Positions 1-7,756 of a stretch of 34,255 bases of DNA are shown here, in pieces. The DNA is from Lutibacillus sp052034115. Its GTDB lineage: Bacteria > Actinomycetota > Actinomycetes > Actinomycetales > Dermatophilaceae. A program made the translations under genes and the position numbers. Under the pieces are notes generated by a model, which ran no database searches, had not been told where the DNA came from, and saw only the letters and a list, made by a program, of their open reading frames with translations. Each line of letters starts with the position of its first letter. Position 1 is the stretch's first letter. Where the stretch lies: NCBI GenBank assembly GCA_052034115.1, contig JBPOIZ010000063.1:1-34255 (forward strand), given 5' to 3'.

Positions 1-128
1 GTCGCCCCGGTGTCGAGGTAGCCCACGCCCAATGCAAGTGCCACCGCCCTGGACACACTGGACTTTCCCGACCCGCTCGGTCCGTCGATGGCGATCACGA
101 TCGGGGCGGCGTTCTCAGGCTTCGGCAC
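1..128 (-). CDS. cmk: Cytidylate kinase, N-terminal part (runs off the window)
   Basis: Only the first 42 codons are present; the gene continues leftward out of the window. The reading begins at a GTG (126-128) and soon gives IAIDGPSGSGKSS, the nucleoside-monophosphate-kinase P-loop, followed by YLDTGA, which is typical of Cmk. The enzyme phosphorylates CMP and dCMP with ATP in the cytoplasm. Its position after rluB/scpAB matches the actinobacterial order scpA-scpB-rluB-cmk, here with tyrA in between. No Shine-Dalgarno precedes the GTG, but TAAGGT (137-142, read on the minus strand) lies 8 nt upstream, so a leaderless transcript is plausible. Confidence 0.9.
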   Translation of the reverse strand, partial: MPKPENAAPIVIAIDGPSGSGKSSVSRAVALALGVGYLDTGA

Positions 129-136
129 GAGGCCCA

Positions 137-142
137 ACCTTA
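137..142 (-). promoter_or_regulatory. Candidate -10 element of cmk (leaderless)
   Basis: On the minus strand TAAGGT fits the actinobacterial -10 consensus TANNNT and ends 8 nt before the cmk GTG. With no ribosome binding site present, transcription may begin at or next to the start codon. No convincing -35 box is seen. Confidence 0.4.
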
Positions 143-204
143 GCCACCCTCAGCGCTGCCAGCCCGCCCTGCCCTGCGCGACCATCCGCAGCCCTGCGTT
201 GCTC

Positions 205-262
205 CCACTCGACGCGATCCGGGGCCGAAAGCGCCGGTTCGGCCCCGGAACGCGTCGAGTGG
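205..262. terminator. Long hairpin between tyrA and cmk (25-bp stem)
   Basis: Arms 205-229 and 238-262 pair over 25 positions with a single A-A mismatch and enclose an 8-nt loop (230-237). The outer 12 bp contain CACTCGACGCG and the inner part CCGGGGCCGAA. It lies 64 nt beyond the tyrA stop and upstream of the cmk start. There is no U-tract, as is common for GC-rich actinobacterial hairpin terminators. It may end tyrA transcription. The stem is unusually long, so a dispersed palindromic element is the alternative. Confidence 0.6.
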
Positions 263-325
263 AGGGTCGTGTGGCGGGGTGGTCCGGGCTGGTCCGGGCT
301 GGTCGTGGCCGCGGTGAAGGGCGGT

Positions 326-1411
326 TCAGTCGTGCAGCCGCCAGCCGCGCTCGGTCAGCGCCGTCCGCAGCCCCTCCGCGGCCGCCGGGACCACGTCGAT
401 CTCGGCGATCCCGAAGGGTTGGCCCAGGCCGTGATCGAGGCGCAGGTCCTCCAAGTTCACCCCGACGGCCCCCACCTCGGCGAGCAGCCGGGCGAGGTTG
501 CCCGGCTCGTCAGGCACGAGCACCGAAACCGTCCGGTATGCCGTGGGCACCGCGCCGTGCTTGCCGGGGATCAGGGCATGGCCGTCGTTGCCGTGGCCGA
601 TGGTGCGGGCGATGACCTCCAGGGCCCCCGGCGCCGGCGCCGAACCGTCGACCCCCTCCAGGGCCGTCACGACGGCGGCCAGATCGGCCTGCAGCCCGCG
701 CAGCACTGCAGCTACCGCCTCGGCATTTCCGGCGAGGATCTGGGTCCACAGCCGGGGGTCGCTGGCCGCGATCCGGGTGACGTCGCGCAGCCCCTGACCT
801 GCGATGTCGACCGCCTCGGTCGGCAGGCCCCGAAGCTGCGCCGCCACCAGCGAGGCGACCACCTGGGGCAGATGCGAGACTGCGGCCACGGCTGCGTCGT
901 GCGCGCCGGCGGACATCCGCCGGACCGTCGCGCCGGTGGCCTCAGCCAAGGTGGCGACCGCGCGTACCGCGTCGTCGGTGGATGCCTCATGCGGCACGAC
1001 CACCCAGGCGCGTCCCTGGAAGAGGTCGCCGCGGGCCGCCACTGCACCGGACTTCTCCCGGCCAGCCATGGGATGCGACCCGACATACCGGGTCAGGTCG
1101 GTGCCGCGGGCGCCGGCGGTCTGGAGCACGCTGACCTTCACCGACGCCACATCGGTGACGACAGCGGTGGGCCAGCGGTCCAGCGAGTCCGCGACGACCG
1201 CGCCGGTGACGTCCGGAGGGGCCGCGACGACGACCACCTGCGGATCGGGCTCCCCCGCCTCCACGAGGTGTCCCGCCCCGAGGTCCCTGGCCAAACCCAT
1301 CGCCGTCGGGGACGGGTCGACCAGCCCGACGTCATACCCGGCTTTGGTCAAGGCGATGCCGACACTGGCCCCGATCAGGCCCGTGCCCAGGATGCGCACC
1401 CGCGTCGTCAC
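326..1411 (-). CDS. tyrA: Prephenate dehydrogenase with C-terminal ACT domain
   Basis: This 361-residue protein oxidatively decarboxylates prephenate to 4-hydroxyphenylpyruvate in tyrosine synthesis, using NAD(P). The dinucleotide fold opens with GTGLIGAS (residues 9-16). The substrate region carries SHPMAGREKSG (112-122), and the conserved histidines H171 and H180 (SHLPQ) follow. An ACT domain starts near residue 295 (SVLVPDEPGNLARLL) and probably allows feedback control by an aromatic amino acid. The GTG start at 1411 has no Shine-Dalgarno but has TAGGCT 7 nt upstream. A long hairpin (205-262) follows the gene. The family assignment is firm; cofactor preference cannot be read from the sequence. 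Confidence 0.95.
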   Translation of the reverse strand: MTTRVRILGTGLIGASVGIALTKAGYDVGLVDPSPTAMGLARDLGAGHLVEAGEPDPQVVVVAAPPDVTGAVVADSLDRWPTAVVTDVASVKVSVLQTAGARGTDLTRYVGSHPMAGREKSGAVAARGDLFQGRAWVVVPHEASTDDAVRAVATLAEATGATVRRMSAGAHDAAVAAVSHLPQVVASLVAAQLRGLPTEAVDIAGQGLRDVTRIAASDPRLWTQILAGNAEAVAAVLRGLQADLAAVVTALEGVDGSAPAPGALEVIARTIGHGNDGHALIPGKHGAVPTAYRTVSVLVPDEPGNLARLLAEVGAVGVNLEDLRLDHGLGQPFGIAEIDVVPAAAEGLRTALTERGWRLHD

Positions 1412-1418
1412 GCCGGTC

Positions 1419-1424
1419 AGCCTA
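1419..1424 (-). promoter_or_regulatory. Candidate -10 element of tyrA (leaderless)
   Basis: TAGGCT on the minus strand matches TANNNT and ends 7 nt before the tyrA GTG, the spacing expected when transcription starts at the initiation codon. No Shine-Dalgarno is present. It lies in the 80-nt gap after rluB. Confidence 0.4.
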
Positions 1425-1491
1425 GCCAGCCGGGCGAGACTCGGCTGTCCCGTCCGCTGCTGGCCGCCGCCACGCCGTATGACGGAGGCGA

Positions 1492-2415
1492 CTACAGCCC
1501 GACGGCGGCGTAGAGGGCCCCGACCTCCGCACGCGAGAGCGCACGGTAGCGACCGCTGCGCAGTTCGCCGAGTTGGATGGGCCCCACGTCGGTGCGAACC
1601 AGGGCCTGAACCGGGTGGCCGACCGATTCGAGCATCCGGCGCACGACGTGCTTGCGCCCCTCGTGGAGAACCACCTCGACGAGCGCCTTCCCGGGGGCGG
1701 AGTCGACCACCTTGAACGAGTCGACCTGGACCGGGCCGTCCTCCAACTCGACGCCCTCGCGCAGCTGCTTGCCGATGCCCTTGGCGATCGGGCCGGGCAC
1801 CTGCGCGAGGTAGGTCTTCGCCACGCCATAGCTGGGGTGCTGAAGGCGGTGCGCCAGCTCGCCGTCGTTGGTCAACAACAGGAGCCCCTCGGTGTCGGCG
1901 TCTAGGCGTCCGACGTGGAACAACCGTTCAGGCACCGTGGTCAGGTAGTCAGCCAGGGCCGGGCGACCGCGGTCGTCCTGCATGGTCGAGACGACGCCCT
2001 TGGGCTTGTTGAAGGCCAGGTAGACCCGTGACGCGTCGAGCTGGACCCGGACCCCATCGACGTGAACCACCTGGCGGACCGGGTCGATCCGCGTGCCCAG
2101 CTCGGTGACGACCTGCCCGTCCACCTCGACCCGCCCGGCGGCCATCAGTGCCTCGCAGGCACGCCGGGAGCCGACACCAGCGGCGGCGAGCAGCTTCTGC
2201 AGCCGCACCCCGCCGTCGGTGTGCACGTCTACCGCCGGACCGGCCGCCTTCGGGCGGATCGGGCGGGCCAGATCGCCTCCGCTGCGGCCGCGGGCCGACG
2301 TGGCACGGCGGGTCGGACCGCCCCGCCGAGCTCCGCCGCTCTGTCCGGCTCCGCCGCCCCGCCGGGCTCCGCCGCTCTGTCCGGCTCCGCCGCCAGACGG
2401 ACGTTGCGGCGTCAC
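1492..2415 (-). CDS. rluB: 23S rRNA pseudouridine synthase, RluB/RsuA family
   Basis: The 307-residue protein has an S4 RNA-binding domain (about residues 69-115, RLQKLLAAAGVGSRRACE) and an RsuA-type catalytic domain with GRLDADTEGLLLLTNDG (169-185); D172 is the expected catalytic aspartate. Family members isomerise uridine in helix 89 of 23S rRNA. The first 68 residues are a Gly/Arg/Pro-rich extension built partly of two 12-residue repeats (GGAGQSGGARRG), probably disordered and basic. The GTG start overlaps the scpB stop (GTGA), and an AGGAGG lies 8 nt upstream inside scpB, so translation is coupled. The rRNA target is inferred from synteny with other actinobacteria. Confidence 0.93.
   Translation of the reverse strand: MTPQRPSGGGAGQSGGARRGGGAGQSGGARRGGPTRRATSARGRSGGDLARPIRPKAAGPAVDVHTDGGVRLQKLLAAAGVGSRRACEALMAAGRVEVDGQVVTELGTRIDPVRQVVHVDGVRVQLDASRVYLAFNKPKGVVSTMQDDRGRPALADYLTTVPERLFHVGRLDADTEGLLLLTNDGELAHRLQHPSYGVAKTYLAQVPGPIAKGIGKQLREGVELEDGPVQVDSFKVVDSAPGKALVEVVLHEGRKHVVRRMLESVGHPVQALVRTDVGPIQLGELRSGRYRALSRAEVGALYAAVGL
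2325..2396. repeat. Two tandem 36-bp repeats inside rluB
   Basis: Positions 2325-2360 and 2361-2396 are near-identical 36-bp units, in frame with rluB, encoding the duplicated Gly/Arg-rich N-terminal segment. In-frame tandem repeats like this can vary in number between strains by slippage. Confidence 0.85.
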
Positions 2416-3065
2416 AGCCGGCCCTCCTCGGCCAGTTGGTCGAGCAACGACGGATCGGGCAGATGCGGGGCGATCGGGGGGAGTTCGTCGAGGCTGTTCA
2501 AACCCATCCGCTCCAGGAAGTAGGGCGTGGTCCGATACAGGATCGCACCGGAATCACCGTGCTCTTCGGTCTCCTCCACCAAGCCTCGGGCGGTCAGGGT
2601 GCGCAGGACACTCTCCACGTTGACACCGCGCACCGACCCGACCCGGGCCCGGGACACGGGCTGCAGGTAGGCGACGACGGCCAGGGTCTCCAACGACGCC
2701 TGGGTCAGCTTCGCCTGCTGTCCCCCGATGACGAACCGCTCGACCAGTGGTCCATAGGTCGTGCGGCTGTAGTACCGCCACCCCCCGGCCACCTGGCGCA
2801 GGCAGAAGCCCCGCTGCTGGTCGGCATACTCGGCCTCCAGCGAGCGCAGATGCGCCTCCACAACGCCGAGGGGCAACTGCAAGGCCGCGGCCAGATCGAT
2901 GGCGGGCACCGGCTCGTCGACGACCATGAGGACCGCCTCGAGCACCGCGGGCACGCCACCAGGGAAGGCGTCGATGTCCAAGGCGATCTCGTGGGTGTCC
3001 TCGGCCGAATCGTCGGGACCGGCCGGGTCGTCGGGACCGGCCGTGTCGTCGGGCACGGTGCTCAC
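2412..3065 (-). CDS. scpB: Segregation and condensation protein B
   Basis: ScpB (217 residues) dimerises through winged-helix domains and binds ScpA in the SMC condensin complex that compacts and separates sister chromosomes. Characteristic stretches are LEAVLMVVDEPVP, then QVAGGWRYYSRTTYGPLVE and LETLAVVAYLQPVSRARV, then GLVEE and YRTTPYFLERMGL near the C-terminus. The first 30 residues are an acidic tail with imperfect DDPAGP repeats. The GTG start is preceded by GGAG at a 6-7 nt spacing and overlaps the scpA stop (GTGA); its own stop overlaps rluB. Assignment is firm from both sequence and neighbours. Confidence 0.95.
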   Translation of the reverse strand: MSTVPDDTAGPDDPAGPDDSAEDTHEIALDIDAFPGGVPAVLEAVLMVVDEPVPAIDLAAALQLPLGVVEAHLRSLEAEYADQQRGFCLRQVAGGWRYYSRTTYGPLVERFVIGGQQAKLTQASLETLAVVAYLQPVSRARVGSVRGVNVESVLRTLTARGLVEETEEHGDSGAILYRTTPYFLERMGLNSLDELPPIAPHLPDPSLLDQLAEEGRL

Positions 3066-3967
3066 GAAGGGCTCCTTTCGCTGGGGCGGTCGCCGTCCTG
3101 CGTCGCGTCGAACTCGTCACTCACGTCGACATCGCCATCGGCCGTTCCCCGCCACCGTACGGTGAGCTCGCCCAACGCCTCGGCCTGCTCCACGGTGACG
3201 ACGCGCTCCCGGAACAGCTCGAGCACGGCAAGGAACCGGGCCACGACGACCAAGGTGTTGTCCGCGTCGGCGACGAGTGACCGGAACGAGGCCACCCCGT
3301 CGCGCCGCAACCGGGCGACGAGAACCGCGGCCTGCTCCCGAACACTGACCAGCGGCAGGTGCAGGTGATCGGTGCGGACGCTCGGTGGCTCCTTCGGCTC
3401 CAGTGCCCGGGCCGCGATGAGCGCGAGCTGCGCGGGCGTGACGGTCATGACCAGTTCGGGAAGCAGGGCGGCCAGGTGCGGCTCGAGCCCTCCGGGCCGG
3501 GCGATCGAGTGCGCGGCCTGCTGCATCTGGGTGTCCAACGCCGCGGCGACGACCTTGAACGCGCGGTACTGCAGCAAGCGGGCGAAGAGCAGGTCCCGGG
3601 CCTCGATGAGGGCCAGGTCCTCTTCGTCGTCCGGGCCGCTGCCTGGGAGCAGCCGAGCCGCCTTGAGGTCGAGCAGGGTGGCCGCCACGAGAAGGAACTC
3701 GGAGGCCTGGCCGAGGTCCCATTCGTCTCCCGCCTCGCGCATACCGCGGATGTGCGCCATGAACTCGTCGGTCACCTTGGACAGGGCGATCTCGGTGATG
3801 TCCAACTTGTGCTTGGCGATGAGCCCCAGCAGCAGGTCGAAGGGACCCTCGAAAACGTCCAGGTGGACCTCGAACGGACTGGCCGCGGCGCGCCGAGTCA
3901 GGACCCCGCCGGGGACCTCGACCTCCGGCGCGCCGTCAGGCAGCGCCGCCGCGGGCGATGAGCTCAC
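3062..3967 (-). CDS. scpA: Segregation and condensation protein A (kleisin)
   Basis: ScpA (301 residues) is the kleisin that bridges the SMC heads. The N-terminal signature FEVHLDVFEGPFDLLLGLI (about residues 32-50) and KHKLDITEIALSKVTDEF are diagnostic, and the C-terminal winged helix includes FLAVLELFRE (SMC cap-binding side). The GTG at 3967 lies inside the end of parA (32-nt overlap) and has no clear Shine-Dalgarno. No better in-frame start exists before the conserved region, so the exact start is uncertain by some 20 residues. It is coupled to scpB by GTGA. Confidence 0.93.
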   Translation of the reverse strand: MSSSPAAALPDGAPEVEVPGGVLTRRAAASPFEVHLDVFEGPFDLLLGLIAKHKLDITEIALSKVTDEFMAHIRGMREAGDEWDLGQASEFLLVAATLLDLKAARLLPGSGPDDEEDLALIEARDLLFARLLQYRAFKVVAAALDTQMQQAAHSIARPGGLEPHLAALLPELVMTVTPAQLALIAARALEPKEPPSVRTDHLHLPLVSVREQAAVLVARLRRDGVASFRSLVADADNTLVVVARFLAVLELFRERVVTVEQAEALGELTVRWRGTADGDVDVSDEFDATQDGDRPSERSPS

Positions 3968-4865
3968 GGGCCAACTGCCGGTAGGCCTGCGCCCCGGAGT
4001 GGGTGGCGGCGTACGAGGTGATGGGTTCGGCCGCCAACGTGGCGTCGGGGAACTTCACGGTGCGGCTGATCACCGTGTGGAAGACCTGGTCGCCGAAGTG
4101 GTCGACCACCGACTTGACGACCTCCTTGCTGTGCAGGGTGCGCGCGTCATACATGGTGGCCAGAATCCCGTCGACCTGCAGACGGGGGTTGAGCCGATCG
4201 GTGATCTTCTCGATCGTCTCCACGAGCAGAGCCACGCCGCGCATGGCGAAGAACTCACACTCCAGCGGTATGACGACGCCGTGCGCGGCAGTCAGGGCGT
4301 TGACGGTGAGCAGCCCGAGCGACGGCTGGCAGTCGATGAGGACGACGTCGTATTCGTCGGTGACCGGGCGCAGGACCCGGGCGAGGATCTGTTCGCGGGC
4401 CACCTCACCGACGAGCTGGACCTCGGCCGCCGACAGGTCGATATTCGCCGGGACGACATCAAGCCCCTCGATCCGGGTGGGCTGGATGACCTCGTGGATC
4501 TGGTGCCGGCGACTGGTCAGCAGGGTGTAGATCGTCAGGTCGAGGTCGTGGGTGGGGATGCCCAGACCCACTGACAGGGCACCTTGCGGATCGAAGTCCA
4601 CGAGGAGCACCTTGCGGCCCAGCTCGGCCAACGCCGCACCGAGGTTGATCGTCGTGGTGGTCTTGCCGACCCCGCCCTTCTGGTTGCACATGGCGATGAT
4701 GCGAGCGGGCCCGTGGCTGGCCAGCGGTGCCGGCTCGGGGAAGTCCGGGAGCGGCCGTCCCGTCGGGCCGAGCTCACCAGGACCGATGGCGTCGATCCCC
4801 GGGAGCCGGGCGGCGGCGGCGCTGCGGGCCGCGCGGTCGCCGTGCTTGGTTCCTTTGCTGCTCAC
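3936..4865 (-). CDS. parA: ParA/Soj-type chromosome partitioning ATPase
   Basis: This 309-residue P-loop ATPase has the deviant Walker A KGGVGKTTT (63-71) with its signature first lysine, DFDPQG (91-96), and Walker B VVLIDCQPSLG. About 50 residues of a low-complexity N-terminal extension precede the fold. ParA proteins dimerise on ATP, bind DNA non-specifically and position cargo. No parB or parS-like palindrome is visible here, so this is the second, scpAB-linked ParA found in many actinobacteria, and its partner is unknown. The GTG start has AGGA about 7 nt upstream. TAGGGT at 4907-4912 (minus) is a candidate -10 giving a leader of roughly 35 nt. Confidence 0.9.
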   Translation of the reverse strand: MSSKGTKHGDRAARSAAAARLPGIDAIGPGELGPTGRPLPDFPEPAPLASHGPARIIAMCNQKGGVGKTTTTINLGAALAELGRKVLLVDFDPQGALSVGLGIPTHDLDLTIYTLLTSRRHQIHEVIQPTRIEGLDVVPANIDLSAAEVQLVGEVAREQILARVLRPVTDEYDVVLIDCQPSLGLLTVNALTAAHGVVIPLECEFFAMRGVALLVETIEKITDRLNPRLQVDGILATMYDARTLHSKEVVKSVVDHFGDQVFHTVISRTVKFPDATLAAEPITSYAATHSGAQAYRQLARELIARGGAA

Positions 4866-4906
4866 CCGTCGTCCTCACCTCGTGCCCGCCTCTGGCGATC
4901 GCACAG

Positions 4907-4912
4907 ACCCTA
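4907..4912 (-). promoter_or_regulatory. Candidate -10 element upstream of parA
   Basis: TAGGGT on the minus strand fits TANNNT and lies 41 nt before the parA GTG, in the short xerD-parA gap. It would let parA-scpA-scpB-rluB be transcribed separately from xerD. No -35 is convincing. Confidence 0.3.
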
Positions 4913-5812
4913 TCAGCGCGCCCGCGGGTGCGCCTCGGCGTAGACCTCGCGGAGCCGCTGGACGGTGACCAGGGTGTAGATCTGGGTCGTCGTCACCGAT
5001 GCGTGCCCGAGCAGCTCCTGGACGACCCGCACATCGGCCCCCCCGTCGAGCAGATGCGTGGCGAACGAGTGGCGCAGGGTGTGCGGCGACACCCGCCCGG
5101 CGAGGTCCGCTCGCTCGGCCGCGCCCGCCACGGCGGACCAGGCCCGCTGACGGGTCAACCGGGCGCCGCGCGAACCGAGGAATAACGCTGGGGTGCCCAC
5201 TCCCGCAGCGGCGAGCGTCGGGCGGGACCGCACCAGGTAGGCCGACACGGCCTCACGGGCCATCCGGCCGACCGGGACGACCCGCTCCTTGCTGCCCTTG
5301 CCGAGGAGGCGCACCGAGCCGGAGTCGAGGTCGAGGTCGTCGATGTCGAGCCCGACCACCTCGGAGATCCGGGCCCCGCTGGCGTAGAGCACTTCCAGCA
5401 GTGCGCGGTCACGGAGCCCGAGCACGCTGTCGCCGGGGCCGGCGGCATCCAGGAGCCGCTCGATCTGGGGCACCGAGATGGCCTTGGGCAGCCGTAGCGC
5501 GGTGCGCGGCGGGGCCACCTCGTACGCCGGGTCGGTCTCGGTGATGCCCTCGTCGGCGAGGAAGCGGTGCAGGCCTCGCACCGCGACCAGGGTGCGCGCG
5601 GCCGAGGCGGTGGCCAGCGGCGGATGGTCGCCATACCCCTCGCGCAGCGAGCCGAGAAAGGCGGCGACGTGTGCCGGGCTGACGTCGCGGGCGTCCGTGA
5701 CCGACTGATCGGCCAAGAACGCGCCGTACCGTGCCAGGTCGCGTCGGTAGGCGGCAAGGGTATGGCGGGAGGAGCCCCGCTCGACCTGCAGGTGGGCGAG
5801 CCACCCCCGCAC
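4913..5812 (-). CDS. xerD: Tyrosine recombinase XerD
   Basis: XerD (299 residues) resolves chromosome dimers at dif with XerC. The N-terminal SAM-like domain begins LAHLQVERGSSRHTLAAYRRDL; the catalytic domain carries R148 (GARISE), K172 (GKGSKER), H244 and R247 (HTLRHSF), H270 (GHASV) and the nucleophile Y279 (QIYT). These positions coincide with those of E. coli XerD. The GTG at 5812 is chosen because GGAGGG lies about 6 nt upstream; longer in-frame readings are Pro/Ala-rich and lack a good start. It sits directly upstream of parA, as in other actinobacteria. Confidence 0.95.
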   Translation of the reverse strand: MRGWLAHLQVERGSSRHTLAAYRRDLARYGAFLADQSVTDARDVSPAHVAAFLGSLREGYGDHPPLATASAARTLVAVRGLHRFLADEGITETDPAYEVAPPRTALRLPKAISVPQIERLLDAAGPGDSVLGLRDRALLEVLYASGARISEVVGLDIDDLDLDSGSVRLLGKGSKERVVPVGRMAREAVSAYLVRSRPTLAAAGVGTPALFLGSRGARLTRQRAWSAVAGAAERADLAGRVSPHTLRHSFATHLLDGGADVRVVQELLGHASVTTTQIYTLVTVQRLREVYAEAHPRAR

Positions 5813-5874
5813 CTGTCCCTCCAGCCGGCTGGGCGAAGCCGGGACGGGAGCGGGGGCCGGTTCGGGCCGCTGGG

Positions 5875-6990
5875 TCAGCCGAGCACCTCAGCGGTCGCGC
5901 GGTAGGCCAGGTCGAGGTCGTCGGCGACGGCCTTGTAGGTGACGTATCCGCCGTGGGTGTTCAACCCGAGGGCCAGCGCCGGGTCGGCGTTGAGCGCCGC
6001 CTGCCAGCCCTTGTTGGCCAGCTTGACCGCGTAGGGCAAGGTGGCGTTGGTCAGCGCCCAGGTCGAGGTGTTCGGCACGGCGCCGGGCATGTTGGCCACG
6101 CAGTAGTAGATCGAATTGTGGACCTGGAAGGTCGGGTCGGCGTGCGTGGTCGGACGGCTGCCCTCGAAGCACCCGCCCTGGTCGATGGCCACGTCGACGA
6201 GCACCGATCCGGGCTTCATCTGGGCGACCATCTCGTCGGTGACGAGCTTGGGTGCCTTGGCCCCGGGGATGAGAACCGTGCCGATGACCATGTCCGCGCC
6301 GAGCACCTCCTGGCGCACCGTCAGCGAGTTCGACGCGATCTGGCGGACCCGGTTGTCGTACCGCCAGAAACTCATCCGCAGCTTGTCCAGGTCGGTGTCG
6401 AGCAAGGTGACCTCGGCCCCCATGCCCAAGGCGATGTTAGCGGCGTTCTGGCCGGCGACTCCGGCACCGAGCACCACGACCTTGGCGTTGGCGACACCCC
6501 CGATACCGCCCATGAGCACCCCGCGGCCACCTTGCGCCTTCATCATGGCGTGCGCCCCGACCTGCGGCGCCAGACACCCGGCGACCTCGGACATCGGGTA
6601 GAGCAGCGGCAGCAGCCCCGAGGGCAGCTGGACCGTCTCGTAGGCGATGCCGGTGACCTCCTTGGCCATGAGCTCCTCGGTCAGCGGCTTGTCGGCCGCC
6701 AGATGCAGGTAGGTGAACAGGACCAGGTCCTTGCGCAGCCGGTGGTACTCCTCGGCGATGGGTTCCTTGACCTTGAGGACCATGTCCGCGACGCCCCACA
6801 CCTCGTCGGCGGTCGGCAGCATCGTCGCGCCCTGGCCGACATACTCCTCGTCGGAGATCGACGAGCCGAGCCCGGCACCGGCCTGGATGTAGACCTCATG
6901 CCCGTTCTTGACGAGCTCGTGCACACCCACCGGGGTGATGGCCACGCGGTACTCGTTGTTCTTGACCTCGCTGGGGATACCGACCTTCAC
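5875..6990 (-). CDS. ald: Alanine dehydrogenase
   Basis: Ald (371 residues) reversibly deaminates L-alanine to pyruvate and ammonia with NAD. Starting at the GTG at 6990 gives VKVGIPSEVKNNEYRVA at the N-terminus and exactly the length of the M. tuberculosis enzyme, with active-site R15, K75 and H96 at the same positions. The NAD-binding GAGVAG is at 175-180. A longer reading back to 7158 adds about 56 low-quality residues and is rejected. AAGGAAG precedes the start by about 7 nt. The gene diverges from a membrane protein gene; TACACT (minus strand, near 7068) is a possible -10. Confidence 0.95.
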   Translation of the reverse strand: MKVGIPSEVKNNEYRVAITPVGVHELVKNGHEVYIQAGAGLGSSISDEEYVGQGATMLPTADEVWGVADMVLKVKEPIAEEYHRLRKDLVLFTYLHLAADKPLTEELMAKEVTGIAYETVQLPSGLLPLLYPMSEVAGCLAPQVGAHAMMKAQGGRGVLMGGIGGVANAKVVVLGAGVAGQNAANIALGMGAEVTLLDTDLDKLRMSFWRYDNRVRQIASNSLTVRQEVLGADMVIGTVLIPGAKAPKLVTDEMVAQMKPGSVLVDVAIDQGGCFEGSRPTTHADPTFQVHNSIYYCVANMPGAVPNTSTWALTNATLPYAVKLANKGWQAALNADPALALGLNTHGGYVTYKAVADDLDLAYRATAEVLG

Positions 6991-7065
6991 GGTGCACTTC
7001 CTTCGGCGGGCGACACAGGGGGACGGCCCCGTCGCCGTCACACCGTCCCTGGCCTGACCGGGTCG

Positions 7066-7071
7066 AGTGTA
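7066..7071 (-). promoter_or_regulatory. Candidate -10 element of ald
   Basis: In the 166-nt divergent gap the minus strand reads TACACT, a fit to TANNNT, roughly 75 nt before the ald start. A short inverted repeat (GACGGC at 7022-7027, GCCGTC at 7034-7039) lies between it and the gene and could be an operator or leader hairpin. An AldR-type regulator is known for ald in mycobacteria, but no specific site is recognised here. Confidence 0.3.
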
Positions 7072-7156
7072 TCGGTGGCGCACCCCGTGCGGATGGCAGG
7101 ATGCTGTCGCGGCGCAGGTGCCCTGGCCGCCGGGCAGACAGGAGGCGACAGTCGCC

Positions 7157-7756
7157 ATGGTGCTCTACTCGCGACGGCCCGCGCGGCTGGCCCGACAGGT
7201 GGCCGCGGACGTCGGGTTCCTCGTGTGGGTCGGCGCGTGCGCGCTGGTCGGTCGGGGGGTGCACGATGTCGTGGCCGCCTTGCGAACGCCGGTGGACCAG
7301 CTGGCGTCTCTCGGGACCACCGTGGATGCCCACCTCGCCTCTGCCGCCTCCGGTGCCCGGGACATCCCCGTCGTCGGGGACCGGCTAGGAACCCCTCTGG
7401 AGGGCCTGCGGGCGCCGGCCCAGCAGATCGTCACGACAGCAGGCGACGTCGGGGCCCAGGTGGACCACATCGCGGGTCTGCTCGGCTGGTCGACCGCCGT
7501 CCTGCCCGCGGTGCTGGCCCTGATCCTGTGGCTGTTGACCAGGGGCCGATTCGCGCGGCGGGCTGCAGCGGCCGCTGCAGCGGTGCGCTCCAGCGCCGAC
7601 GTGGATCTGTTCGCCCTCCGAGCGCTGGCGACCCAGCCCGTCCACCGGCTGACCACGGCGGTGCCAGATCCGGCGGCAGCCTGGCGAAGCAGGGATCCGG
7701 CCGCGCTGCGCCGGCTCGCCGCGCTCGAACTGCTCGATCTGGGGGTGCGACCGTGA
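7157..7756 (+). CDS. Uncharacterised two-TM membrane protein
   Basis: The 199-residue product has a short basic N-terminus (LYSRRPARLARQ), a first membrane segment at about 16-36, a loop of about 70 residues, and a second segment at about 109-128 (LPAVLALILWLL) followed by an arginine-rich stretch. The C-terminal third contains DLFALRALATQP and a LAALELLDLG end. I recognise the overall pattern from hypothetical proteins of other actinobacteria but know no function. ATG 7157 is preceded by AGGAGG at an 11-nt spacing. Its stop overlaps the next gene's GTG (GTGA), so the two are coupled. It diverges from ald. Confidence 0.75.
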   Translation: MVLYSRRPARLARQVAADVGFLVWVGACALVGRGVHDVVAALRTPVDQLASLGTTVDAHLASAASGARDIPVVGDRLGTPLEGLRAPAQQIVTTAGDVGAQVDHIAGLLGWSTAVLPAVLALILWLLTRGRFARRAAAAAAAVRSSADVDLFALRALATQPVHRLTTAVPDPAAAWRSRDPAALRRLAALELLDLGVRP

